From the NCBI GenBank assembly GCA_905479595.1, contig CAJQND010000120.1, positions 1-9,059 on the forward strand: 9,059 bases of DNA, given 5' to 3'. Each line of letters starts with the position of its first letter. Position 1 is the first letter of the stretch. Of the stretch, positions 1 through 6,098 are shown in pieces. The notes under the pieces were generated by a model. It saw only the letters and a list, made by a program, of their open reading frames with translations. It did not search any database and had not been told where the DNA came from. Position numbers and translations under genes: made by a program. This stretch comes from an uncultured Hyphomicrobiales bacterium. Lineage in GTDB: Bacteria > Pseudomonadota > Alphaproteobacteria > Rhizobiales > CAJQND01.

Positions 1-591
1 GGCTTTGTCTATAATTGCCTTCAGATCAGCGCTCGTGCCTCGCCCAAGATGTTTGAAAACGCTCAACGTGGCCACCTGATTCGATCCCAGACGCTTGATG
101 CGATCGTGTGTCACAATGGTGACGGCGCCAGACCACGGATCGGGTGAACCAGGCAGGTAAACGACCACCATTTCCCCTGAAATACGATCCATTTCGAAGC
201 CGATCTGCCACTGATCATCGAAGCGAACCAGAACGGTTGTATATTCGCCAGCTTCAAAGCTGAGCTGGGCTGTCAATTTCGCCTTTGCAATCTCGTAACC
301 TGGGATATTTTGCAAAAAATTGATCTCCAGCCAGGTTATCAACCCGCTGGCATCTTTTCTTCTAGCAACAAGCCCGGCAAGGAAGCAGATCAGCAGCAGA
401 ACGCCGAGCGCAAGAAGATCCACCACGATGATCCCTATGACTCTTTCGATTTCGACCGGTAGTCTAGCAAGAATCGGTGCAACTAACTTGCCAATATAGT
501 CGTGCCCTTGTTTCAAGATGATTAGCAGCAAGACAATCGGAACAAGGAACAGCATGCCACTGAGAATCCTGCTCTTAATGAAATTCAGCAT
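1..591 (-). CDS. DUF502-like two-helix membrane protein, 3' end outside window
   Basis: The reading frame is open from the ATG at 591 to the left edge, giving 197 codons without a stop; the C-terminus lies outside the window. A GAGG Shine-Dalgarno sequence sits about 8 nt before the ATG. The protein has a hydrophobic helix at about residues 9-27 (LFLVPIVLLLIIL), an amphipathic linker, a second helix at about 50-75, then a soluble domain. The soluble part contains IPGYEIAK and YLPGSPDPWSG followed by an LGRG motif. DUF502 proteins likewise have two N-terminal helices, a 'Pl.gsiY' segment and a 'vPttPnPtsG' loop, so assignment to this family or a close relative is reasonable. The family's role is unknown, apart from an expected location in the inner membrane. 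The gene lies downstream of, and on the same strand as, the exported-protein operon, but a gap of about 400 bp suggests separate transcription. Confidence 0.7.
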   Translation of the reverse strand, partial: MLNFIKSRILSGMLFLVPIVLLLIILKQGHDYIGKLVAPILARLPVEIERVIGIIVVDLLALGVLLLICFLAGLVARRKDASGLITWLEINFLQNIPGYEIAKAKLTAQLSFEAGEYTTVLVRFDDQWQIGFEMDRISGEMVVVYLPGSPDPWSGAVTIVTHDRIKRLGSNQVATLSVFKHLGRGTSADLKAIIDKA

Positions 592-998
592 CTCTTTTTC
601 CTCAGTTGAGTTCAGACTACCGTGCAAAGTTGCACGGCTTCATTGGATCTCACTTGCCTTTTTTGTGGATGCATGGAGGTCCCAATAACCTGCAACGTAA
701 AATTACGGGCACCATTTCCCTTCGTACTGTGCGGGAAGTATCACAGATAATGTGGTGCAGCAGGTGAGGCGCCCAAAACGCAGGCAGTAGCGGAGATGGT
801 TAGCGCCGCACCGCTCTACCTGTGCGTATATTCCTGCAACGGCCCGATCTCTCGCAATGTCAGCTTTCGGACCCGGATTGCGCTTCACCCGTCGCGTTCG
901 CCACCAAATTCTCGCTCAATCACGATTAACCCATTGTAGAAGCGAGGTTTTCACGCTCCAGCGGACAATAAAATTGACATCTATCTGGGGAGTGCGGG
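592..998. other. Intergenic region, no gene supported
   Basis: This stretch of about 400 bp separates the 70-aa peptide gene from the DUF502-like gene. Besides the palindrome at 620-637 it contains a shorter inverted repeat, CGTAA-AA-TTACG, at 696-707. The open frames inside it (for example 703-888 minus and 857-1063 plus) have no ribosome binding site, no recognisable domain and an unusual amino-acid composition, so they are not called. No convincing terminator for the operon ending at 999 was found. Confidence 0.5.
620..637. promoter_or_regulatory. 18-bp palindrome upstream of the DUF502-like gene, candidate operator
   Basis: CCGTGCAAAGTTGCACGG has perfect 8-bp arms (CCGTGCAA and TTGCACGG) around a 2-bp centre. 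It begins 29 bp upstream of the start codon at 591, so it would lie in the promoter or 5' leader. The TTGCA half-site with short spacing is the geometry of a dimeric repressor operator. With a 2-nt loop it would make a poor RNA hairpin, so a protein-binding site is the likelier reading. No regulator gene is visible nearby. Confidence 0.45.
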
Positions 999-1211
999 TC
1001 AACAATTGTACACGCCAGCCGCACACCGCCGCACCGTGCGTCGGGTCACACCGGCCACGCTAACAGGCGTGAGCGGACGTCCAACTCTGGCTTGTGCAGA
1101 TGAGACAAGACTAAGAGCACCCGGAACAGACAGGCGCTCACTGAGTCCGGCGCCGGCAATGCCTAACAACGCGGCAAACAGCACAAGGCCAATTTTTCTG
1201 AACGAAGTCAT
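999..1211 (-). CDS. 70-aa signal-anchored Arg-rich peptide with two cysteines
   Basis: This small protein has a basic start (MTSFRK) and a hydrophobic helix at about residues 7-24. A short linker leads to SSAQA at about 37-41, which could be a signal peptidase site. The tail, RVGRPLTPVSVAGVTRR then TVRRC, ends in VYNC, with cysteines at 63 and 70. I recall similar RVGRPLTPVSVAGV tails in unannotated small alphaproteobacterial proteins; no function is known to me. The ATG at 1211 is preferred because a GGAG lies 7 nt upstream. An alternative ATG at 1217 overlaps the DUF2092 stop codon, while the preferred start leaves a 2-nt gap; either way translation is probably coupled to the upstream gene. 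It is the last gene of the operon. It could be a processed secreted peptide or a periplasmic partner of the DUF2092 protein. Confidence 0.7.
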   Translation of the reverse strand: MTSFRKIGLVLFAALLGIAGAGLSERLSVPGALSLVSSAQARVGRPLTPVSVAGVTRRTVRRCAAGVYNC

Positions 1212-1213
1212 GA

Positions 1214-2017
1214 TCATTCTCCTATCGAGAAATTAGTGGGCATGTCACTCAGGCCTTTCATGGCTTTGAGCTCTTTGGGGTCCAGATTCTCGGCGCCGTC
1301 GGGTGCCTTGAAACTGAAGTCGTCCGCGGCAACCTCGTCACCTGTTTTCCAGTCCCGGATGTTGAGCGTATATTGCGGCGCCATATCAACCTTGGTTGTC
1401 GTGATCACATAGCGGCAGGGGTAAGGACGATCACCCTGGGCGATCCAGATTTGGTAGTCGAGTTCCTTGGTACGGAATGCGAGATGGTCGCATTCCTTGC
1501 CACCGATCACGCCGCTGCCAAGGTCCATCACCTCAACAACATCACGCGTCAGTTCGTCATAGACATTCGAAAGCAGCAAATCAGCGCCAGGAATGGACTT
1601 GTGGTACTTGTCCCGAACAACATCAACCATCTGGTCAACCGTGCCAGGGACTTCCGCTTGAACGTAGACGTTCGCGTCCTTGCCCAAAATCGTAAAGGTT
1701 TTGCCATCAAAAACCATCTCGACATTGGCGAACCCACCCGTGCGTGTGGCGCGGAGCTTGTCAGGCCTGCTCATGTCGATCTTGCCAGAGGCCGCCACCT
1801 GCAACTTCTGCTTATCTTTCGAAACCACTTCGAAGCTGTTGTCGTAGCTCATCGAGATGGTCTTCTGTGCCACCATGTAGTCAGACATCGCCTTGAGCAG
1901 CGCCTTGGCTTCGGTTTCGCCTGCAGATACAGCAGTTACTCCCGCCAGAGTCATAGCCAAGGCCAACATTGCGGTAGACGTGGCTAGTCTCGTCGACCTC
2001 CGAGTTCGATTCATCAT
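1214..2017 (-). CDS. DUF2092 domain-containing exported protein (LolA-like)
   Basis: A 267-aa protein with an Arg-rich n-region (MMNRTRRSTR), a hydrophobic core to about residue 30 and an AVSA|GE signal peptidase site near 32, so it is predicted periplasmic. The mature part matches my recollection of DUF2092: an N-terminal helix with 'LLKAMSDYMVAQKTIS', then strands containing 'SGKIDMSRPDKLRATR', 'VFDGKTFTILGKDANVYVQ' and 'GGKECDHLAFR', and a final 'NIRDWKTGDEVAADDFSF'. These features fit a LolA/LolB-type half-barrel, a fold that in relatives binds lipid or hydrophobic ligands; the ligand here is unknown. Cysteines 176 and 201 are close enough to form a disulfide. The frame is open back to 2098, but AAAAGG lies 8 nt before the ATG at 2017 and the export signal begins there, so 2017 is chosen. 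A strong stem-loop lies about 30 nt upstream. The gene is third in the operon. Confidence 0.85.
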   Translation of the reverse strand: MMNRTRRSTRLATSTAMLALAMTLAGVTAVSAGETEAKALLKAMSDYMVAQKTISMSYDNSFEVVSKDKQKLQVAASGKIDMSRPDKLRATRTGGFANVEMVFDGKTFTILGKDANVYVQAEVPGTVDQMVDVVRDKYHKSIPGADLLLSNVYDELTRDVVEVMDLGSGVIGGKECDHLAFRTKELDYQIWIAQGDRPYPCRYVITTTKVDMAPQYTLNIRDWKTGDEVAADDFSFKAPDGAENLDPKELKAMKGLSDMPTNFSIGE

Positions 2018-2046
2018 CTCAAATACCTTTTCTGAAGACCGTTGTG

Positions 2047-2083
2047 GGTCTGTTTGCCTTCCATAGTTGGGAAGAAACAGACC
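2047..2083 (-). promoter_or_regulatory. Strong intercistronic stem-loop before the DUF2092 gene
   Basis: GGTCTGTTT at 2047-2055 pairs perfectly with AAACAGACC at 2075-2083. Inside, CTTCC (2058-2062) pairs with GGAAG (2070-2074), leaving a 2-nt bulge and a 7-nt loop, for 14 bp in total. In the operon transcript it ends 29 nt before the ATG at 2017 and just upstream of the AAAAGG ribosome binding site. No U-tract follows, so it is not an intrinsic terminator. An mRNA processing or stabilising hairpin, or a leader that modulates DUF2092 translation, is more likely. Confidence 0.6.
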
Positions 2084-2184
2084 TTTAGACTGATCCAAAA
2101 TTGCGCCAGGTATTATTCATTTCACGCCAAATCCCTGAAACTGGAGAATTCCCCAACGAAACCCATAGTTGGACTGTGTTTGTC

Positions 2185-3669
2185 TTATTTTACCAATTTC
2201 ACATCTGGCAACTTGAATGATTTGTCGTAAAACTTATCCGTTGGCCCATAAAAGCGGAACATCGCGTACGGCGCCTTGCCCGAGGTCGGGATCCAGTTTG
2301 TGTCCAATTCTTTAGGTGCTTTTGGTCCGAAATACAGTGTGACGCTCCCGTCCTTGTTGACGGTCATCTTGTCACGGTCCCGCCCGGAAAGGCCGGGGCG
2401 TTCCTGCGGCGAGTAGATGAAAGAATAGGTTTCACGATCATAGATCGTCAGCGACCAGAACTGGGTCACCGGCACGTCTTTCGGCACGGTCAGGCTGTAA
2501 GTCTTTCCAGCCTCCATCAGATTGCCGTCACCGTCATGCATGGTCGCGATGTACATTGTGGCCGGCTTTTCGGCGACTTTGTTGGGGAAGTAAATCGCCG
2601 AGAACCATGGGCGAACGGCGCGCATGTCGTAATCGACAAGGCTGTCGGTTTCCCACGTGAAACCCATGTTTTCATCATGGAAGAAAATATTGCGCCATTT
2701 TCGATCATCCCACCATGATTCGCCTGGCAGTTCCCGTTCAAACGTCGCCTGCATGTAGTGATAGGCATCGACGACGGCCTTGCGGTAGATCGCTTTGGTC
2801 TTGTCATCCGGGGCGTAGGGTTTACCCTTTTCGATGCCGATGGTCTTGAGCAAGCCCATCATTACCTTGTCACGCGGCAGGGAATTTTCAACACTGATTA
2901 TGTCGTGCAGATCCTCGAACCAGCGCTCGTCATAGCGGGCAAGTGTTGGCCAGCGTTCATTCAGCGGATCGATGAACTTGGTTGGCGCGGGCTTCGGCAA
3001 TTCCGACAGATTGTATACCGCAACCTTGCTCGCAAGAGCGTCAAGATCAGCCTGCGTACCCTTGGGCGAGGGGACGTTTCGGAAGGCAAAATCAATCCGG
3101 AAACTCGGGCTTTTGACCTCAGTGTATCCGTCTGGAATGTCACCGGACCAACCCGGCGGAGTCAAAACCAGCTTGGCGCCTTTGCTCTTGTCGATGCCGA
3201 TCGGGCCGATGTCCACGAAGGTTTGATACCAGTGGTCCGCGATCTGGCCGAACAACCCTGCCTTGTCGTTCGCCGGTGGTACCTCGACCACAACCGGGCC
3301 TTTGCTCAGATCCATCGTGGCGTTGACATAGGGCGAGACGTTATTGGGGGTCAGTGCCTCGAAATAGGGCTTAACGCCTGCCGACCAGGCCAAAACCACG
3401 TTGTCACCACCGCCTACTGCAAGTGTGCCACGCCTAAGGCCCAGTTTGTTGACCATCGGCACCGACCAGAGCACCGCCTCGAAGGCGCGCTGGTACAGAA
3501 CCTGATCCTTGAACGTTTCGAAGTCCTTGAACGAGGCGCTGGTCCCCGCAGGTGGCTTGCCGCCAATAGGTTCGGTGGGCAGCTTTGTGGATTGCGCCAA
3601 TACGGCCGTTGTCAGACCGGTCGCCATAAGTCCGGCGAGCGCAAGGCACGTCAATAATCCGGCTTTCAT
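2185..3669 (-). CDS. DUF1254/DUF1214 exported protein (494 aa)
   Basis: Second gene of the operon. The ATG at 3669 follows GGAGG by 5 nt and opens a clear signal peptide, hydrophobic to about residue 24 with AVLA|QS cleavage. The frame continues upstream to 3732, but that extension has no signal or ribosome binding site. The DUF1254 part spans about 50-225 ('QRAFEAVLWSVPMVN', 'GPVVVEVPP', 'KLVLTPPGWSGDIPDGY'). A helical linker carries IGIEKGKPYAPD at 278-289. The DUF1214 part runs from about 365 to the end (KDVPVTQFWSLTIYD at 397-411, 'DGSVTLYFGPK', 'FRFYGP'). Length is typical of full two-domain members. Family members are beta-rich and widespread in proteobacteria, without an established activity. 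It is a diverged paralogue of the protein encoded just upstream. Predicted periplasmic. Confidence 0.9.
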   Translation of the reverse strand: MKAGLLTCLALAGLMATGLTTAVLAQSTKLPTEPIGGKPPAGTSASFKDFETFKDQVLYQRAFEAVLWSVPMVNKLGLRRGTLAVGGGDNVVLAWSAGVKPYFEALTPNNVSPYVNATMDLSKGPVVVEVPPANDKAGLFGQIADHWYQTFVDIGPIGIDKSKGAKLVLTPPGWSGDIPDGYTEVKSPSFRIDFAFRNVPSPKGTQADLDALASKVAVYNLSELPKPAPTKFIDPLNERWPTLARYDERWFEDLHDIISVENSLPRDKVMMGLLKTIGIEKGKPYAPDDKTKAIYRKAVVDAYHYMQATFERELPGESWWDDRKWRNIFFHDENMGFTWETDSLVDYDMRAVRPWFSAIYFPNKVAEKPATMYIATMHDGDGNLMEAGKTYSLTVPKDVPVTQFWSLTIYDRETYSFIYSPQERPGLSGRDRDKMTVNKDGSVTLYFGPKAPKELDTNWIPTSGKAPYAMFRFYGPTDKFYDKSFKLPDVKLVK

Positions 3670-3708
3670 ATTTGCCTCCGTCAATCTTGTTTGACTTATT
3701 TGAGCGCT

Positions 3709-3739
3709 GGAGGGGATTGGAAATTCATCCATCCCCTCC
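3709..3739 (-). promoter_or_regulatory. Intercistronic stem-loop between the two DUF1254 genes
   Basis: GGAGGGGAT (3709-3717) and ATCCCCTCC (3731-3739) are perfect 9-bp complements. The loop can extend the stem with GGA/TCC pairs across a single-base bulge. It lies in the 85-bp gap between the stop of the 511-aa gene (3755) and the start of the 494-aa gene (3669). In the operon direction no U-run follows, so complete termination is unlikely; partial attenuation or an end-protecting hairpin after processing is possible. In the opposite direction it is followed by CGGTTTTAAT, a weak terminator-like tail. Confidence 0.55.
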
Positions 3740-3754
3740 CGGTTTTAATCTCAC

Positions 3755-5290
3755 TTACTCGACCAGCTCGAGCTCGCCGGGGCGCCAGGTTTGCTTGATC
3801 CAAGGCTCTTCCGGCCCGTAAATCCGCAGCGCGAGCCACCAACTCTTGCCGGGTACAGTCTGCAACCAGTTGCCTTCTTTTCCCTTGGGTGGCTTGGGCG
3901 CGAAGTAGATGTCGTAAGAGCCGTCAGCGTTCGTCTTGATGCCCTTGGTCTGACTCCCTAATGTCGGAAACTGCTGATCGGTCTGAAGCTGTGAGCGAGT
4001 CTGGGTGTCATACATCGTCAACGCCCAGAAATCCTTGGCCGGCACGTCCTTGGGCATAGTCAGCTTGTAGGTCTTTGCCCCGTCAAGCGCCTGCTTCTTG
4101 GAATCGACTGCAATCAGAGCGTAGTCTGATCCCTTGCCGGGAATCGTGACTGCCATGGCAGGCGACACAACGATATAGCCAAAATGAAACAGGGCGCGCG
4201 CCTCGAGGTTAAACGCACCATCTTTCAGAAATGCCGTGTCCTTGTTTGCATAGGCCATGATCCATGAACTGTCTTTGCCATAAAGCATGTTGCCGGGGTC
4301 ACGCGGGAAATAGCTGATGGCGCGAGCAGCGGTGTTGCCAATTGCAGCTGCGTCCATGAGGATTTTTTTCATCCGTGCATCGGGATTGAAAGGCTTGCCC
4401 TTTTCAATGCCGATCGCCGCCATCATTCCCTTGGCTTCAGGGCCGAGATACTCGTCCGGCTCTCCCTGTATGAGGTCATGCAGCTTTTCGAAAAAACTGT
4501 AATCGTTGGGGACGATCGTGTTCATGACCTTGCCCGACACATTGATGAACTCTGTCGCTGGCGGATTGTCCTTTGACTTCAAAGGATAAACCTTCAGGTG
4601 GTCGCGGATGTTCTTTGATGCAGCAGGTATCGCCTTGTCCAAAGGCAGCTTTTTATCAAGATAGCCGCGCGTGAAAACCCACACACCGTTGGTCTTGGAG
4701 GGTACGACAAAATAACCATCCGGCACATCGCCCTTGTAGTTCGGCGGGAGCACCAAAAACTTACCGCCTTTTCCTTTGTCGGGGCCAGCAACACCCAGAT
4801 CACTCATGTACCTGAACGCCATATCATCAAGCACACCAAGCATACCAGGTGGCAGGTCGATTACCGTTGGACCGTCCTTGGCCAGATCGAGGAAACCGAC
4901 CGCATACATGGTCGAGGTGTTACCTGTCAGCAGAATCGTTTTGGAATCCATCAGGTTGTCCCAGATGGCGATCTTGTTGCTGGCATCGGCCCCCATGCTG
5001 GCCTGACCTTCCCGCAACATGTAGGCGGACATCATCGGGATCGAATTGATGAACACATTGACCGCGCGTGACCGGTCCAGGAAGTCATAACTTGCCGCAA
5101 CACTGGCTGCGTCGGGCACACCATCGAAGAACTTCATCGTCCCGATGGATGTTTCCACGCTGTCTGGCGCAGTGATCGATGATGGAATATCGGTCGTCAT
5201 CTTGTACTTCGGGGTGTCTGCGAAGGCGGTAGCCATCATCAATGCTGTTGAAGTTAATGCCAGAAGCGGCAGATGTTTCAGCTTGGTCAT
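3755..5290 (-). CDS. DUF1254/DUF1214 exported protein (511 aa), first gene of operon
   Basis: It starts at the ATG at 5290, preceded by AAAGGG about 9-10 nt upstream. A signal peptide (MTKLKH, hydrophobic core, AFA|DT near residue 24) predicts export. The DUF1254 region is at about 60-235 ('RSRAVNVFINSIPMMSAY', 'GPTVIDLPPGM', 'FLVLPPNYKGDVPDGYF'). IGIEKGKPFNPD lies at 293-304 in the linker. The DUF1214 region is at about 375-511 (KDVPAKDFWALTMYD at 414-428, 'DGSYDIYFAPKPP', 'LRIYGP'). It shares these anchors with the 494-aa product but otherwise diverges strongly, so the pair is an old duplication or two subfamilies kept together rather than a recent copy. No catalytic residues are established for the family. 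As the promoter-proximal gene it is probably expressed with the three downstream genes. A 13-bp palindrome lies 36 bp upstream. Confidence 0.9.
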   Translation of the reverse strand: MTKLKHLPLLALTSTALMMATAFADTPKYKMTTDIPSSITAPDSVETSIGTMKFFDGVPDAASVAASYDFLDRSRAVNVFINSIPMMSAYMLREGQASMGADASNKIAIWDNLMDSKTILLTGNTSTMYAVGFLDLAKDGPTVIDLPPGMLGVLDDMAFRYMSDLGVAGPDKGKGGKFLVLPPNYKGDVPDGYFVVPSKTNGVWVFTRGYLDKKLPLDKAIPAASKNIRDHLKVYPLKSKDNPPATEFINVSGKVMNTIVPNDYSFFEKLHDLIQGEPDEYLGPEAKGMMAAIGIEKGKPFNPDARMKKILMDAAAIGNTAARAISYFPRDPGNMLYGKDSSWIMAYANKDTAFLKDGAFNLEARALFHFGYIVVSPAMAVTIPGKGSDYALIAVDSKKQALDGAKTYKLTMPKDVPAKDFWALTMYDTQTRSQLQTDQQFPTLGSQTKGIKTNADGSYDIYFAPKPPKGKEGNWLQTVPGKSWWLALRIYGPEEPWIKQTWRPGELELVE

Positions 5291-5325
5291 AGTGTTTGCC
5301 CTTTCAGTTTTTTCTGGTAGCTGTT

Positions 5326-5338
5326 CTTTGTGACAAAG
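5326..5338. promoter_or_regulatory. 13-bp palindrome upstream of the exported-protein operon
   Basis: CTTTGTGACAAAG is a perfect inverted repeat with 6-bp arms around a single central G. It lies 36-48 bp upstream of the first gene of the operon, where an operator or promoter element would be expected. No clear -35/-10 pair was identified around it, so the regulatory role is inferred from position and symmetry only. Confidence 0.3.
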
Positions 5339-5785
5339 TACGTTATGCTGAGGTCATCGTTTGGTCTTTTCGCGCCAATGTCGTTACCGAATCAGACCTG
5401 ATACCCCCGTGCGGGATTTCGGCAGAATTCGGTGTGTTTCGAATACTCCGTGATGGTTTCGTCCAAATACCAACACCCCCGGAAGTTCCAGCTCCAGTTG
5501 ATCCCAAGTCTGGTTGCAATTCAGTTCGCAAGACAATGCTGAGGCGTTCGCGGATTCATCCGAAATGGGCTGTGGCCTTGGCACTTCTTAGTGATGAGCC
5601 GAGGTAAATTTGAAGCATCGAAGTGCAAAGACGCGCGCACGTATTTTGTTGCTTGCAGCCGTTTCACCCTGCAACTGGATCAATGCCAAAACATTCCAAA
5701 TTACAACACTGTGCTGCAAGTTCGCCAGCAAACTTGGTCATTGCCCTTCACAATCGGTTCCCTACGAGAACTGTTCAACGAATCG

Positions 5786-5812
5786 AAAAAAGAGAGCCTC
5801 CAAAGAGACTCT
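5786..5812 (-). terminator. Intrinsic terminator of the 60-aa protein gene
   Basis: Read on the minus strand, AGAGTCTC and GAGGCTCT form an 8-bp stem with one G-U pair and a TTTG loop. Two bases later comes a run of six T (plus-strand A at 5786-5791). It begins 27 nt after the stop codon at 5839, the expected place for a rho-independent terminator. Confidence 0.75.
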
Positions 5813-5838
5813 TGTTGCATGGTGTTGTGTGTCTTTCG

Positions 5839-6021
5839 TCACTCCTCCTTGGGCGACACAAGAACAATACTGCCGTCCCAATTCACCGGAACTAAGTGCA
5901 GCTTCACCACATAGCCATCGCCTTGTTTGAACTTCCAGGCCGCGCCAATCGTGGTCATGTATTCACTGTCTGGTTCCTGACGAGCCCTGACATTGAACAC
6001 CGGCTTATCTCCCTTCGACAT
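5839..6021 (-). CDS. Conserved 60-aa protein of mobile-element type, function unknown
   Basis: The product MSKGDKPVFNVRARQEPD continues with 'SEYMTTIGAAWKFKQGDGYVVKLHLVPVNWDGSIVLVSPKEE'-type content: alternating beta strands, no signal peptide and no cysteine. I recall close relatives of this compact all-beta protein on plasmids and integrative elements of alphaproteobacteria, usually near replication or transfer genes. I know no function for it. The ATG at 6021 is chosen because GGAG lies 8 nt upstream. The frame extends to ATGs at 6048 and 6066, but those have no better ribosome binding site. It is divergent from the primase-like gene, with only 74 bp between the start codons, and has its own terminator. 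It could be a small DNA-binding or adaptor protein; the sequence does not decide. Confidence 0.75.
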   Translation of the reverse strand: MSKGDKPVFNVRARQEPDSEYMTTIGAAWKFKQGDGYVVKLHLVPVNWDGSIVLVSPKEE

Positions 6022-6098
6022 GTTGATATCTCCATCTTGGTTGTCCATGCGTCCAGTATAATGCAATCAGGAGTTGTACATTGGGAGATATCCACATG
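6019..6098. promoter_or_regulatory. Divergent promoter region with mirrored leader sequences
   Basis: The left arm CATGTTGATATCTCC (6019-6033) and the right arm GGAGATATCCACATG (6084-6098) are inverted repeats matching at 14 of 15 positions. Each arm contains the ribosome binding site and ATG of one of the two divergent genes. The centre of symmetry, 6058.5, falls in AGTATAAT: TATAAT (6057-6062) is a perfect plus-strand -10, and its complement gives TATACT for the minus strand. No good -35 was found on either strand at 16-18 bp, so activation by a protein is possible. Confidence 0.6.

Larger units (their letters stand above)
5291..5838. other. Intergenic region upstream of the operon, no gene supported
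   Basis: This stretch of about 550 bp lies between the operon's first gene and the 60-aa protein gene. It must contain the operon promoter, but I could not place one with confidence. It holds the palindrome at 5326-5338 and, near its right end, the terminator of the 60-aa gene. Open frames at 5591-5930 on the plus strand have no ribosome binding site, many cysteines and no domain, and run antisense into the 60-aa gene, so they are treated as chance frames. Confidence 0.5.

Noticed and set aside
1373..1987. Plus-strand frame of 204 codons opposite the DUF2092 gene
   Set aside because: The opposite strand encodes a recognisable exported protein; the His/Arg-rich composition is typical of an antisense shadow.
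2758..3657. Plus-strand frame of 299 codons opposite the 494-aa DUF1254 gene
   Set aside because: It is a mirror frame of a strongly supported gene with no domain or ribosome binding site of its own.
5591..5930. Overlapping plus-strand open frames of 90-107 codons
   Set aside because: Three frames are open at once, they have no ribosome binding site, they are cysteine-rich with no domain, and they run antisense through the terminator and coding region of the better supported 60-aa gene.
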